In this document: piece by piece, positions 8,981 through 17,715 of the stretch
How the letters are laid out: each line of letters begins with the position of its first letter
Numbering within the stretch: the stretch's first letter is position 1
Source of the DNA: Clostridia bacterium
Lineage (GTDB): Bacteria; Bacillota; Clostridia; Oscillospirales; Acutalibacteraceae
Assembly (NCBI GenBank): GCA_900755895.1
Contig: CAAEIG010000138.1
Location: 1 to 64,000, forward strand
Reading direction: 5' to 3'
DNA: 64,000 bases
The notes under the pieces: model-generated
Database searches by the model: none
The model's input: only the letters and a program-made list of their open reading frames with translations
Told to the model about the DNA's origin: nothing
Program-made: the position numbers and the translations under genes

Positions 8981-9012
8981 CTCCCTTGTGATAAACAAGG
9001 GAGTTTTTGTTT
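8980..9012 (+). terminator. Terminator after tRNA-Thr
   Basis: ACTCCCTTGT (8980-8989) pairs perfectly with ACAAGGGAGT (8995-9004), followed by a T-rich tract. The stem begins at the last base of the encoded CCA. Confidence 0.9.
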
Positions 9013-9039
9013 ATCCGGAGTATTGTTCTGCGCTTCGGA

Positions 9040-9076
9040 TTCAAATTTCACTTTCCTATATATAGAATAAGGAAAG
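9040..9076 (+). promoter_or_regulatory. Probable promoter with overlapping dyad upstream of the SDR gene
   Basis: TTCAAA (9040-9045) and TAGAAT (9063-9068) are 17 nt apart. An inverted repeat CTTTCCT (9051-9057) / AGGAAAG (9070-9076) brackets the -10 box, so a repressor could act here. This is inference from symmetry only. Confidence 0.4.
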
Positions 9077-9096
9077 TAGAAAAGGGGATGAGTTCT

Positions 9097-9804
9097 ATGT
9101 TTCAAGGAAAAATCGCGGTGGTGACCGGAGGTGCTCATGGAATTGGCAAAGCGATTGCCCAGGAGTTCCAAAAAGCAGGGGCGCAGGTGTGCATAATTGA
9201 TGTGACGGAGAATCCCTATTTTGTGGGTGACATTGGGGAGAAGTCCGTCCTGGAAGCCTTTGCCCAAAAGGTCATCGCCCAATACGGCAGAGTGGATTAC
9301 TTAATCAACAACGCTCCGCCGCTGATGAAGGGGCTGGATGATTGCACCTATGAAGAGTTTGACTATGCACTTCGAGTGGGAGTGACCGCCGCCTTTTATC
9401 TCACTAAACTTTTTGCACCCTATTTTGCTCCCGGGGCCTCGGTGATCAATATTTCTTCATCCAGGGATCGGATGAGCCAGCCTCAGACCGAGAGCTATAC
9501 GGCTGCAAAAGGTGGGATTTCTGCTTTGACCCATGCCTTGGCAGTGACACTTCGGGAAAAGGCCCGTGTCAATTCCATCTCTCCTGGATGGATTGACACG
9601 GAGTATCAGGAGTACCAAGGTCCGGATGCAGTGCAGCAGCCGGTTGGGCGAGTGGGCAATCCCATGGATATTGCTCACATGGCATTGTTTCTCTGCTCGG
9701 AGAAGGCAGGATTTATCACTGGGGAAAACATCTGTATTGATGGAGGTATGACCCGCCAGATGATCTATCACAATGACTTTGGCTGGACTTTGCAGGAGGG
9801 GTGA
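9097..9804 (+). CDS. SDR family oxidoreductase
   Basis: This is a classical short-chain dehydrogenase of 235 residues. The cofactor loop is TGGAHGIG near the N-terminus, NNA lies in YLINNAPP, and the catalytic residues are Ser in VINISSS and Tyr/Lys in SYTAAKGG. The C-terminus carries the usual GENICIDGG segment. The substrate cannot be told from sequence. Two in-frame ATGs exist: 9088 abuts the AAAGGGG Shine-Dalgarno, while 9097 has normal spacing and is preferred. The gene sits alone between the tRNA terminator and a separate promoter for the VOC gene. Confidence 0.87.
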   Translation: MFQGKIAVVTGGAHGIGKAIAQEFQKAGAQVCIIDVTENPYFVGDIGEKSVLEAFAQKVIAQYGRVDYLINNAPPLMKGLDDCTYEEFDYALRVGVTAAFYLTKLFAPYFAPGASVINISSSRDRMSQPQTESYTAAKGGISALTHALAVTLREKARVNSISPGWIDTEYQEYQGPDAVQQPVGRVGNPMDIAHMALFLCSEKAGFITGENICIDGGMTRQMIYHNDFGWTLQEG

Positions 9805-9831
9805 TTGCCAAGAGCGCTTTGAGGATGCCCG

Positions 9832-9859
9832 TTGCCTTTTCTCTGGGGAGTGGTATAAT
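9832..9859 (+). promoter_or_regulatory. Promoter of the VOC/pentapeptide genes
   Basis: TTGCCT (9832-9837) and TATAAT (9854-9859) are 16 nt apart, and TGG directly precedes the -10, giving an extended -10. Confidence 0.7.
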
Positions 9860-9923
9860 AGGCCCAGAAAGTGGCAGTACTTGTTGTCACACTGGAATTG
9901 CTTTTAGAAGGAGTTTAAATCTC

Positions 9924-10391
9924 ATGAGAGGAATCCCGCTTTTTGGAACGGAAAAATGCACGCAGTTGGGCTATTTGGTTCATGATATTGAAAAGACAGT
10001 GGAGGATTACGCCAAATTTCTGGGTGTGCCGGTGCCGCCCATTACCTGTACGGGGGAGTATGGGGAAGCGCACACCGAATATCTTGGCAAGCCCACCAAA
10101 GCCCGGTGTAAGCAGGCGTTTTTTGACTACGAAGATCTCCAGCTGGAGCTGATCGAGCCGGATGAGGAACCCAGCGTGTGGCGTCAGGCACTGGATGAGA
10201 ACGGAGACGGATTTCATCATATCGCTTTTCAGATTCACGATATGGAGGAGAAGATCAAACTGGGGGAGAGCATGGGCATGAAGCTGTTGCAGCGGGGTCG
10301 CTGGAACGGAGGGCATTACGCCTATCTGGATGCCTCTGACACTTTGCACACCATTGTGGAGCTGTTGGAAAACGGCGACTTTGAGATCTGA
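9924..10391 (+). CDS. VOC family protein (glyoxalase/methylmalonyl-CoA epimerase-like fold)
   Basis: The 155-residue protein is a single vicinal-oxygen-chelate unit: an N-terminal beta-alpha module (LGYLVHDIEKTVEDYAKFLG) and a C-terminal one with GDGFHHIAFQIHDMEEKI and HTIVELLEN. His in FHHIAF and Glu in VELLEN match metal-ligand positions. The usual first His is Gln here (CTQLGYLV), as in a known subfamily that aligns along its length. The reaction is unknown. The start ATG at 9924 follows AGAAGGAG. The pentapeptide gene follows after 9 nt and is probably cotranscribed. Confidence 0.82.
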   Translation: MRGIPLFGTEKCTQLGYLVHDIEKTVEDYAKFLGVPVPPITCTGEYGEAHTEYLGKPTKARCKQAFFDYEDLQLELIEPDEEPSVWRQALDENGDGFHHIAFQIHDMEEKIKLGESMGMKLLQRGRWNGGHYAYLDASDTLHTIVELLENGDFEI

Positions 10392-10400
10392 GGTGGCAGA

Positions 10401-10991
10401 GTGAAGGAGTATTGCGGGGAAGAGTTCTACAAGCTGGAGCGGGAAGAGCCCCTTGTTGGGTGCCTGTTTGAGGACTGTTATTTTGAAAACTGCCGTCTCA
10501 CCCAGCAGGAGGTGTCCAACTGCATGTTTTCCGGCTGCCGGTTTGTCTCCTGTCGGATCGCCGCTCCCAAGCTGAAGGGCACCCAAATGCTTGCCTGCGA
10601 GTTTGAGAACTGCGACTTGTCGGGCATGGATTGGTCGGCCCTGATGGACCAGAGGAAACTGGAAATGGGGTTTCTTCCCTTTGACAGTTTGAAGGGATGC
10701 TCTCTGCGGCATTGCGTGTTTTTTGGTTTGGATCTAAAGGGGATCGACCTCACTGGTGCAGATCTGACAGGCAGTGTCTTTGACAGCTGTAACTTGGAGA
10801 GTGCCAAGTTCGGAGACTGCAAGCTGGGAGGCGTGACCTTTGCCCAAAACAACATGTGCAAAGCGGATTTTCGCGGTGCAGTGGACTATTATTTTTCCCT
10901 GGAGGGCAATCGAATCACAGGGGCACGGTTTTCCTTGCCAGAGGCTGTGAATCTGCTTTCTGCGTTAGGAATCGTCATTGAAGAAACTTGA
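10401..10991 (+). CDS. Pentapeptide-repeat protein
   Basis: The 196-residue protein is built of A(D/N)LxX-type pentapeptide repeats, seen in CLFEDCYFENCRL, CMFSGCRFVSC and LKGIDLTGADLTGSVFDSCN. Such repeats fold as a right-handed quadrilateral beta helix. It is unusually rich in Cys at the repeat positions. Some family members mimic DNA and protect gyrase from quinolones (Qnr-like); that role is not shown here. The start is GTG at 10401 with GAGGTGG just upstream. It lies 9 nt after the VOC gene and before a strong terminator. Confidence 0.85.
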   Translation: MKEYCGEEFYKLEREEPLVGCLFEDCYFENCRLTQQEVSNCMFSGCRFVSCRIAAPKLKGTQMLACEFENCDLSGMDWSALMDQRKLEMGFLPFDSLKGCSLRHCVFFGLDLKGIDLTGADLTGSVFDSCNLESAKFGDCKLGGVTFAQNNMCKADFRGAVDYYFSLEGNRITGARFSLPEAVNLLSALGIVIEET

Positions 10992-11003
10992 ATAGAGCCT
11001 GAA

Positions 11004-11028
11004 AAAGCCGCTGCAAAGCGGCTTTTTT
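11004..11028 (+). terminator. Terminator after the pentapeptide gene
   Basis: AGCCGC (11006-11011) pairs with GCGGCT (11018-11023) around TGCAAA, followed by a run of six T. Confidence 0.88.
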
Positions 11029-11070
11029 GCTACCCAAAGCCACTTAATAAAGTATTTACAAAAAAGAATC

Positions 11071-11099
11071 TTGACTTTTTCTGACCTAAGTGGTACATT
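11071..11099 (+). promoter_or_regulatory. hrcA operon sigma-A promoter
   Basis: TTGACT (11071-11076) and TACATT (11094-11099) are 17 nt apart and end 11 nt before the CIRCE operator. Confidence 0.75.
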
Positions 11100-11110
11100 A
11101 TAAGCATAGA

Positions 11111-11137
11111 TTAGCACTCGAAATGAAAGAGTGCTAA
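11111..11137 (+). promoter_or_regulatory. CIRCE operator (HrcA binding site)
   Basis: TTAGCACTC (11111-11119), nine spacer bases, then GAGTGCTAA (11129-11137) form a perfect CIRCE inverted repeat. HrcA, encoded by the next gene, binds this element and represses the operon until heat shock, so the system is autoregulated. Confidence 0.97.
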
Positions 11138-11155
11138 AATGCGGAGATAGAGGTG

Positions 11156-12187
11156 ATGGGTTTGGAGCTGACACCGAGAAAAGAGCGCATCCTCTCCTCT
11201 GTGGTGACCGGGTATGTGAAAAGCGGTGAACCGGTGGGGAGCAAGGCTGTGGCGGAAGAGGTGGGAGTTTCCTCGGCCACCGTCCGCAATGAGATGGCCG
11301 ATCTCATCGAGCTGGGCCTCTTGGAACAGCCCCACACCTCCGCAGGGCGGGTGCCCTCCCAAAAGGGCTATCGGGAATATGTGGACCGCTTGATGAAGGT
11401 TCCTCCGTTGAAGGATGAAAACGCCAGAGCCTTTGACGCGGTGCTGTTCTCGGGTTCCTATGATCCGGAGGGACTGTTGGAGCGGGCCTGCAGGCTGCTG
11501 GCCGGGACCACCCGGTGTGCAGCGGTAGTCTCCACTCCCAGCGGAGATTCCGCCCAGGTGCGGGCTGTACAGTTTGTGCAGACCAGCCGCCGCACAGCCA
11601 TGTTGATCTTGATGAGTTCTACAGGCACGATGAAAAGCCGAGTGTTCCACTGTGATTTTGATTTGACCAATGAGATCATGCGGGTGTTTTTCCGCGTGTT
11701 CAATGGTAAGCTGGTGGGCAAGAATGTGGCGGACATCACGCCCGCGTTTCTTCAAGGCGTGGGAGTGTCGCTGGGTCAGATGTATGTGCTGATGGGGGCG
11801 CCTATGAGGGCGCTTCTGGATGTGGCCCGAGACACGGTTGGCACACACTTGTTGATGGGAGGGCAGATGAATCTGCTGTTCTATCCGGAGTTGGAGCAGA
11901 CCGATGTTCGGCATATCTTGGATTTGCTGGAACAGCGGGATAATCTGGCGGAGCTGCTGCGGCAGCGGCCGGGCCAGGTGGCGATCCTCATTGGCAGAGA
12001 GCTGGGACGGCCGGAGTTGGTGAAAACCTCCTTGGCAGTCAGCCGGTACCTGGTGGAAGGCCAGGACGCCGGTGCCTTGGCAGTGTTGGGACCGGTGCGG
12101 ATGGATTACCCCCGGGTAACCGCCATTTTACAGTACGTGTCCGCGCAAGTAGGCAGGACCCTCACCACGTTGTTGCGGGACCAGTAA
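11156..12187 (+). CDS. hrcA: Heat-inducible transcription repressor HrcA
   Basis: The 343-residue protein has the HrcA N-terminal winged helix (LTPRKERILSSVVTGYVKSGEPVGS, given here as two adjoining pieces LTPRKERIL and GEPVGS) and the signature SSATVRNEMADLIELGLLEQ, followed by HTSAGRVPSQKGYREYVD. Length is normal for the family. The ATG at 11156 is 9 nt after GGAG; an in-frame GTG sits just before it. It is first in the hrcA-grpE-dnaK-dnaJ operon and controlled by its own CIRCE site 18 nt upstream. Confidence 0.97.
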   Translation: MGLELTPRKERILSSVVTGYVKSGEPVGSKAVAEEVGVSSATVRNEMADLIELGLLEQPHTSAGRVPSQKGYREYVDRLMKVPPLKDENARAFDAVLFSGSYDPEGLLERACRLLAGTTRCAAVVSTPSGDSAQVRAVQFVQTSRRTAMLILMSSTGTMKSRVFHCDFDLTNEIMRVFFRVFNGKLVGKNVADITPAFLQGVGVSLGQMYVLMGAPMRALLDVARDTVGTHLLMGGQMNLLFYPELEQTDVRHILDLLEQRDNLAELLRQRPGQVAILIGRELGRPELVKTSLAVSRYLVEGQDAGALAVLGPVRMDYPRVTAILQYVSAQVGRTLTTLLRDQ

Positions 12188-12247
12188 TAGGCAAGACTTA
12201 TACGCGGGCAACCGCGTTTCGATAGATTTCAGAAGGGAGCCGGAAAC

Positions 12248-12799
12248 ATGGCAAAGGATAAGAAAAAAGAGCCGGAGCAGACCCCTGAGGCAGAGCCCAA
12301 GGCGGAAACGGCTCAGACTCAGCAGGCAGAGGAGGCCAAAGAACAGACCTCCCAGGCCACGGAGCTGGAGAAGCTCCAAAAGGAGTATGAGGAGCACAAG
12401 CAGCAGCATCTGCGGGTGCTGGCGGAGTATGACAACTTCCGCAAGCGCTCTCAAAACGAGAAGAACGCGATCTACAACAATGCGGTGTCCGATACGGTCC
12501 AGGCAATCCTGCCCATCGCCGACAATATCGAGCGGGCTTTGAGCCAGGAGAACGCATCCGCCGAGGATATGCGCAAAGGTGTGGAGATGATTGAAAGCCA
12601 GATCCAGTCCTGTTTTGAGAAACTGGGACTCACGGAGATGGGCAAGGTTGGTGAGACTTTTGATCCCAATCTGCACAACGCCGTAGCCCATATCGAGGAT
12701 GAAAATTTGGGTGAAAACGTCATCGCTGCCGTCTACCAAAAGGGCTATAAGCTGGGGGACCGGGTGGTCCGTCACGCCATGGTTCAGGTGGCGAACTGA
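12248..12799 (+). CDS. grpE: Nucleotide exchange factor GrpE
   Basis: The 183-residue protein starts with a charged, Gln/Glu-rich disordered tail, then a long coiled coil (ELEKLQKEYEEHKQQHLRVL) and the GrpE signature region LAEYDNFRKRSQNE. The C-terminal beta wing carries FDPNLHNAVAHI and VYQKGYKLGDRVVRHAMVQV. GrpE releases ADP from DnaK. It lies 60 nt after hrcA and 74 nt before dnaK. Confidence 0.97.
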   Translation: MAKDKKKEPEQTPEAEPKAETAQTQQAEEAKEQTSQATELEKLQKEYEEHKQQHLRVLAEYDNFRKRSQNEKNAIYNNAVSDTVQAILPIADNIERALSQENASAEDMRKGVEMIESQIQSCFEKLGLTEMGKVGETFDPNLHNAVAHIEDENLGENVIAAVYQKGYKLGDRVVRHAMVQVAN

Positions 12800-12873
12800 A
12801 AACGTCGGAATCTTTTTTGACATACACTGTGCATTGACACGATATTTTAGAGATTAAAGGAAGGTAGTTTATT

Positions 12874-14727
12874 ATGGCAAAGACAATTGGCATTGACTTG
12901 GGTACTACAAACTCCTGTGTGGCTGTAATTGAAGGCGGCGAGCCCGTCGTCATCCCCAACGCGGAAGGCGCCCGCACCACTCCCTCTGTGGTGGCATTCT
13001 CCAAGACTGGCGAGCGCATGGTGGGCCAGGTGGCAAAGCGCCAGGCAATCACCAACCCTGAGCGGACAGTTTCCTCCATCAAGCGTGAGATGGGTTCCAA
13101 TTACAAAGTGACTATCGACGGTCAGAGCTACACTCCCCAGGAGATTTCCGCAATGATCCTGCAGAAGCTGAAGGCGGACGCAGAAGCTTATCTGGGTGAG
13201 CCTGTCACCAGCGCGGTTATCACTGTTCCCGCTTACTTCACTGACGCACAGCGTCAGGCCACCAAGGACGCAGGCAAGATCGCCGGCCTGGACGTCAAGC
13301 GTATCATCAACGAGCCCACTGCCGCAGCTCTGTCCTACGGCGTGGATAAGGATAACGACCAGAAGGTTATGGTGTACGACCTGGGCGGCGGCACCTTCGA
13401 CGTTTCCATCATCGAGATGGGCGACGGTGTGCAGGAAGTGCTGGCTACCGCAGGTAATAACCGCTTGGGCGGCGATGACTTCGACCAGCGGATCATGGAT
13501 TGGATTCTGAACAGCTTCAAGGCCGAGCAGGGCATTGATCTGTCCGGTGACAAGATGGCTATGCAGCGCATTAAGGAAGCTGCTGAGAAGGCCAAGATCG
13601 AGCTGTCCGGCGTGACCAGCGCAGCGATCAACCTGCCCTTCATCACTGCCGACGCCACCGGTCCCAAGCACTTGGATATGACTCTGACCCGCGCTAAGTT
13701 CAACGAACTCACCGCCGACCTGGTTGAGAAGACCATGGGCCCCGTGCGCCAGGCTCTGTCTGACTCCGGCCTGTCCATCGGCGAGATCAGCAAGGTGCTG
13801 CTGGTGGGCGGTTCTTCCCGTATCCCCGCTGTGCAGGAAGCCGTGAAGAACTTCATTGGCAAAGATCCCTTCAAGGGCATCAACCCCGATGAGTGTGTGG
13901 CCATCGGCGCTTCCATCCAGGCCGGTGTGCTGGGTGGCGAGGTCCAGGGCCTGCTGCTGCTGGATGTCACTCCCCTGTCCCTGGGTGTTGAGACCATGGG
14001 CGGCGTCATGACCAAGATCATCGACCGCAACACCACCATCCCCACCAAGAAGAGCCAGATCTTCTCCACTGCTGCGGACGGCCAGACTCAGGTGGAAGTC
14101 AACGTGCTCCAGGGCGAGCGTGAATTTGCCCGGGACAACAAGCAGTTGGGCCTGTTCAAGCTGGATGGCATTGCTCCCGCTCCCCGTGGGATCCCCCAGA
14201 TCGAGGTTACCTTTGATATCGACGCCAACGGCATCGTGAACGTGTCCGCTAAGGACCTGGGTACCGGTAAGGAGCAGCACATCACCATCTCCTCCAGCTC
14301 CAACATGAGCAAGGAGGACATTGACCGGGCTGTGAAGGCTGCCGAGCAGTTTGCTGAGGAAGATAAGAAGCGCCGGGAAGAAGTGGATACCAAGAACAAC
14401 GCTGAAAACCTGTGCTATACCGCAGAAAAGCTGGTCTCCGACAGCGGTGACAAGCTGCAGGATGCTGATAAGAATGAGATCAACACCAAGGTGGCTGCTC
14501 TGCGGGAGACCCTGAAGACCGGCACCGTGGACCAGATCAAGTCCGGTATGGACGATCTGCAGAAGGCAGTTTACGCTGCCAGCGAGAAGCTCTATCAGCA
14601 GCAGGCGCCCCAGGGCGGTCAGCCTGGCCAGCAGCCTCCCTATGACGGCGGCACCCCTGGCGGGAACAATGGCGGTAACGGCGGAGACGGCAATGTCTAC
14701 GACGCCGATTATAAGGAAGTTGACTGA
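12874..14727 (+). CDS. dnaK: Molecular chaperone DnaK (Hsp70)
   Basis: The 617-residue protein starts with KTIGIDLGTTNSCVAV and has the ATPase signatures VYDLGGGTFDVSII and LLVGGSSRIPAVQE. The substrate-binding domain starts after VTPLSLGVETMGG, and the C-terminal tail is Gly/Asn/Gln-rich. It refolds and protects proteins with DnaJ and GrpE, whose genes flank it. AAAGGAAGG precedes the ATG. Codon use is strongly biased, as expected for a highly expressed gene, and creates long antisense open frames that are not genes. Confidence 0.98.
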   Translation: MAKTIGIDLGTTNSCVAVIEGGEPVVIPNAEGARTTPSVVAFSKTGERMVGQVAKRQAITNPERTVSSIKREMGSNYKVTIDGQSYTPQEISAMILQKLKADAEAYLGEPVTSAVITVPAYFTDAQRQATKDAGKIAGLDVKRIINEPTAAALSYGVDKDNDQKVMVYDLGGGTFDVSIIEMGDGVQEVLATAGNNRLGGDDFDQRIMDWILNSFKAEQGIDLSGDKMAMQRIKEAAEKAKIELSGVTSAAINLPFITADATGPKHLDMTLTRAKFNELTADLVEKTMGPVRQALSDSGLSIGEISKVLLVGGSSRIPAVQEAVKNFIGKDPFKGINPDECVAIGASIQAGVLGGEVQGLLLLDVTPLSLGVETMGGVMTKIIDRNTTIPTKKSQIFSTAADGQTQVEVNVLQGEREFARDNKQLGLFKLDGIAPAPRGIPQIEVTFDIDANGIVNVSAKDLGTGKEQHITISSSSNMSKEDIDRAVKAAEQFAEEDKKRREEVDTKNNAENLCYTAEKLVSDSGDKLQDADKNEINTKVAALRETLKTGTVDQIKSGMDDLQKAVYAASEKLYQQQAPQGGQPGQQPPYDGGTPGGNNGGNGGDGNVYDADYKEVD

Positions 14728-14757
14728 TCTATTGATAAGATTCAATGGATACCGGAT

Positions 14758-14781
14758 GCGGGGACAGGGGACTGTCCTCGC
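14758..14781 (+). other. Hairpin in the dnaK-dnaJ intergenic region
   Basis: GGACAG (14762-14767) pairs with CTGTCC (14772-14777) around GGGA, extended by GCG/CGC on the outside. No T run follows. It could protect the dnaK message end or lower dnaJ expression relative to dnaK (inference). Confidence 0.5.
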
Positions 14782-14867
14782 GTCTTTGGGTATGCGCATA
14801 ATGACGGTCCGGATACGGATGCTTGAGAAAACAGCGGCCCGCCTTGGCTGCTTGGGAGTGATGGAAT

Positions 14868-16010
14868 TTGGCGGATAAACGGGATTATTATGAAGTGCTA
14901 GGTGTGGCCAAGGGCGCCTCGGATGACGAACTGAAAAAGGCGTATCGAAAGCTGGCCAAAAAATACCACCCGGATTTGAACCCCGGGGATAAGGAAGCCG
15001 AAGCGAAATTCAAGGAGGTCAACGAGGCCTACGAAGTGCTCTCGGACAAAGACAAGCGGGCTCGCTATGACCAGTTTGGGCACGCAGGGGTGGACCCCAA
15101 TTTTGGCGGCGGCGCCGGGGGAGGAAGCCCCTTCCAGGGCGGTTTCGACTTCACGGATATCTTCGACAGCTTCTTTGGCGGTTTTGGAGGCGGCGGACGC
15201 CGTGCCAATCCCAACGCTCCCCGACGGGGCAGCGACGTACAGGCCAATATTGCCATCTCTTTTGAAGAGGCAGCCAAAGGGTGCAAGAAGACCGTCACCT
15301 ATTCGCAGATTGAGACCTGTGACCATTGTCACGGTACAGGTGCCGAAGAGGGGACCACACCCAAAACTTGTGATCGCTGCGGCGGTACCGGCCAGGTGCG
15401 CATCAGCCAGCGAACCCCATTCGGTGTGGTACAGTCCTCTCAGACCTGTGACCGTTGCGGCGGCACGGGCAAGATTGTGGAAACTCCCTGTAAAACCTGC
15501 GACGGCAAGGGCCGGGTGCGGCGGCACAAAAGCATCGAAATCACTGTGCCTGCCGGCATTGACGATGAGCAGATCCTCAATGTGGGTGGCAAGGGTAACG
15601 CTGGCACAAACGGCGGCCCCAACGGCGATTTGCATGTCTATGTCTCGGTGCGTCCCCATCCTATTTTCGAACGCCGGGGCAATGACGTCTGGTGTGAAAT
15701 GCCCATCACCTTTACCCAGGCAGCTTTGGGTGCTGATGTAGAGGTCCCCACGTTGGATGGTAAGGTAAGCTACCATGTCCATGAGGGTACCCAGCCCGGG
15801 GATGTGTTCCGTTTAAAGGGCAAGGGGATTCAAGGACTGGGTTCCCGTATGCGGGGAGACCAATATGTGCAGGTCACCGTGGAGGTGCCCAAGAATCTGT
15901 CCAAGCGTCAGCGTGAGTTGCTGACCGAGCTGGATAAGACTTCTGACGAAAAAAATTACCAAAAGCGTAAGAGCTTTTTTGGCAAGCTGAAGGATCTATT
16001 TGGCGAGTGA
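14868..16010 (+). CDS. dnaJ: Chaperone protein DnaJ (Hsp40)
   Basis: The 380-residue type I DnaJ has a J domain with YHPDLN (HPD motif), a Gly/Phe-rich region, and four zinc-finger repeats of CxxCxGxG type (CDHCHGTG, CDRCGGTG, CDRCGGTG, CKTCDGKG). The C-terminal substrate-binding domain follows. The start is TTG at 14868 after GGGAGTG; the nearby ATG at 14861 is in another frame and stops after five codons. It is the last gene of the CIRCE operon and is followed by a terminator. Confidence 0.96.
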   Translation: MADKRDYYEVLGVAKGASDDELKKAYRKLAKKYHPDLNPGDKEAEAKFKEVNEAYEVLSDKDKRARYDQFGHAGVDPNFGGGAGGGSPFQGGFDFTDIFDSFFGGFGGGGRRANPNAPRRGSDVQANIAISFEEAAKGCKKTVTYSQIETCDHCHGTGAEEGTTPKTCDRCGGTGQVRISQRTPFGVVQSSQTCDRCGGTGKIVETPCKTCDGKGRVRRHKSIEITVPAGIDDEQILNVGGKGNAGTNGGPNGDLHVYVSVRPHPIFERRGNDVWCEMPITFTQAALGADVEVPTLDGKVSYHVHEGTQPGDVFRLKGKGIQGLGSRMRGDQYVQVTVEVPKNLSKRQRELLTELDKTSDEKNYQKRKSFFGKLKDLFGE

Positions 16011-16017
16011 TGCCGAA

Positions 16018-16050
16018 GGGACTGCTGCATATTGCGGCAGTCCCTTTTTG
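16018..16050 (+). terminator. Terminator of the hrcA-dnaJ operon
   Basis: GGGACTGC (16018-16025) pairs with GCAGTCCC (16037-16044), followed by T5. Confidence 0.9.
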
Positions 16051-16194
16051 GTTTTGTGAGGATGCTTTTTGGAGAGAGTGTGTCCCTACGAGCAAGTGGA
16101 TCACAATGTTTTTTTGAGTCTTGTGGTGAAACTCCCTTTTTCAAATTGAAATCAGGTTTTTCTACAGATATTTGTAAGTTTCTGCGGGTGTCCC

Positions 16195-16223
16195 TTGCAA
16201 AATTATGCAGAACGTGATACAAT
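16195..16223 (+). promoter_or_regulatory. Promoter of the MATE transporter gene
   Basis: TTGCAA (16195-16200) and TACAAT (16218-16223) are 17 nt apart. It fixes the transcript start near 16230 and so rules out start codons upstream of that point. Confidence 0.75.
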
Positions 16224-16260
16224 TGTTGCGCTTTCAACTATTCTTGAGGAGTGGGGAACT

Positions 16261-17649
16261 GTGCGATTCATCAATCCGGCGAAAATATGCAAGGGCATGG
16301 AAATAGGGGAGATGCCCACCGATAGGGAGATCATCCGAAATACACTGTCAGTGGCTTGGCCTTCTGTATTGGAGTCCTTCTTTGTCAACTTGGCGGGTAT
16401 GGTGGATACGATCATGGTGGGCAGTATGGGATCCTTTGCCATTGCTGCCGTAGGCTTGACCATCCAGCCCAAAATGTTGGGATTGGCTCTCTTTCTCTCC
16501 TTAAATGTGGCTGTGTCCGCCATTGTCGCCCGACGTAAAGGTGCTGGTGACCGGGAGAGTGCCAACCGGGTGGTGCGCATGTGTTTGTTGATCACCCTGG
16601 GTTTGACTGCCATAGTCAGCGCAGTATTCGTGACCTTTGCCAGTCCCATTGTCAAACTGGTGGGATCCCAACCGGACACCCACGAGTACGCCGTGGAATA
16701 TCTGCGGATCATCATGGGGTGTCAAATATTTAACACAGTAAGTTTGGTTCTCAATGCTGCTCAGCGGGGCGCTGGCAATACGCGGATTGCCATGATAACC
16801 AATTTGATCTCCAATGTGGTGAATATGGTCTTTAACTATTTGTTGATTGGTGGCAATTTTGGTTTTCCGAAATTGGGTGTGCGGGGAGCAGCCATCGCCA
16901 CAGTGTTGGGAACCGTGTGCGCCTGCGCTTTGAGTATTGCCTCCGTGCTGCGCAAGGATAGCTTCATCAATTTGCGTTGTGTCAAAGGGTGGATTCCCGA
17001 GAAGCAGAGTGTGGGCTCCATTGGCAATGTGTGGTCCAGTTCCTTGGTGGAGCAGGTGTGCCTGCGAATCGGATTTTTGCTCTTCTCCATGACGGTGGCC
17101 CGTTTGGGAACCACCGAACTGGCTGCCCATCAGATTGGTAGTAATATGATGAGTATGTCCTTTTCCTTTGGAGACGGTCTCTCCGTAGCAGCCATCACAC
17201 TGATTGGCCAGAGCTTGGGCCGTCAGCGGCAGGATTTGGCCAAGGTATATGGCAGTGTGTGCCAGCGGTTGGGATTCCTCTGCGCCTGTGTGATGGGTGT
17301 CATCTACTTCTTCTTCGGCAAGGAGATTTTCTTGCTGTACTCCAACGACCCTGTCATTCTGGATTACGGCGCCATGATTATGCGCATTCTGAGTGTTGTC
17401 CTCTTCATGCAGATTGAACAAGTGGTGCAGTTTGGCTGTCTGCGGGGTGCTGGAGATACTCGGTTTACCGCGTTGGTATCCTTTATCAGTGTCACGTTTA
17501 TCCGGCCCGGTGCTAGTTGGCTGCTGTGCTATCCGATAGGTTTGGGACTGATGGGTGCTTGGCTGGGCACTGCCTGTGACCAGCTGGTTCGATTCCTGCT
17601 GACCTTCATCCGGTTCCGCAAGGGCCATTGGATGAAGCTGAAGCTGTGA
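16261..17649 (+). CDS. MATE family efflux transporter
   Basis: The protein of about 462 residues has about twelve membrane helices in two related halves. MATE motifs include VDTIMVGSMGSFAIAAVGL in the first half and a matching ELAAHQIGSNMMSMSFSFGDG in the second, plus LRGAGDTRFT. These carriers export cationic drugs or metabolites using Na+ or H+ gradients; the substrate is unknown. I chose GTG at 16261 because AGGAG lies 9 nt upstream and the promoter excludes the earlier ATG at 16204; MEIGEM at 16297 is another possible start. It is apparently monocistronic. Confidence 0.9.
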   Translation: MRFINPAKICKGMEIGEMPTDREIIRNTLSVAWPSVLESFFVNLAGMVDTIMVGSMGSFAIAAVGLTIQPKMLGLALFLSLNVAVSAIVARRKGAGDRESANRVVRMCLLITLGLTAIVSAVFVTFASPIVKLVGSQPDTHEYAVEYLRIIMGCQIFNTVSLVLNAAQRGAGNTRIAMITNLISNVVNMVFNYLLIGGNFGFPKLGVRGAAIATVLGTVCACALSIASVLRKDSFINLRCVKGWIPEKQSVGSIGNVWSSSLVEQVCLRIGFLLFSMTVARLGTTELAAHQIGSNMMSMSFSFGDGLSVAAITLIGQSLGRQRQDLAKVYGSVCQRLGFLCACVMGVIYFFFGKEIFLLYSNDPVILDYGAMIMRILSVVLFMQIEQVVQFGCLRGAGDTRFTALVSFISVTFIRPGASWLLCYPIGLGLMGAWLGTACDQLVRFLLTFIRFRKGHWMKLKL

Positions 17650-17715
17650 CTGCCAGAATTTCCCTTTATGCCAGGCTATCTTCTCTCTATACTGTAATTG
17701 AAAAGGAGCTTTCCC

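Noticed and set aside
12847..14799. A 650-codon open frame antisense to dnaK
   Set aside because: It is a shadow of the strong codon bias in dnaK; it has no ribosome binding site and no recognised domain. Long antisense frames over dnaK are a known artefact.
16139..16151. Short palindrome TTTCAAATTGAAA upstream of the MATE promoter
   Set aside because: It is short, AT-rich and upstream of the promoter; chance is likely, so it was not listed as an operator.
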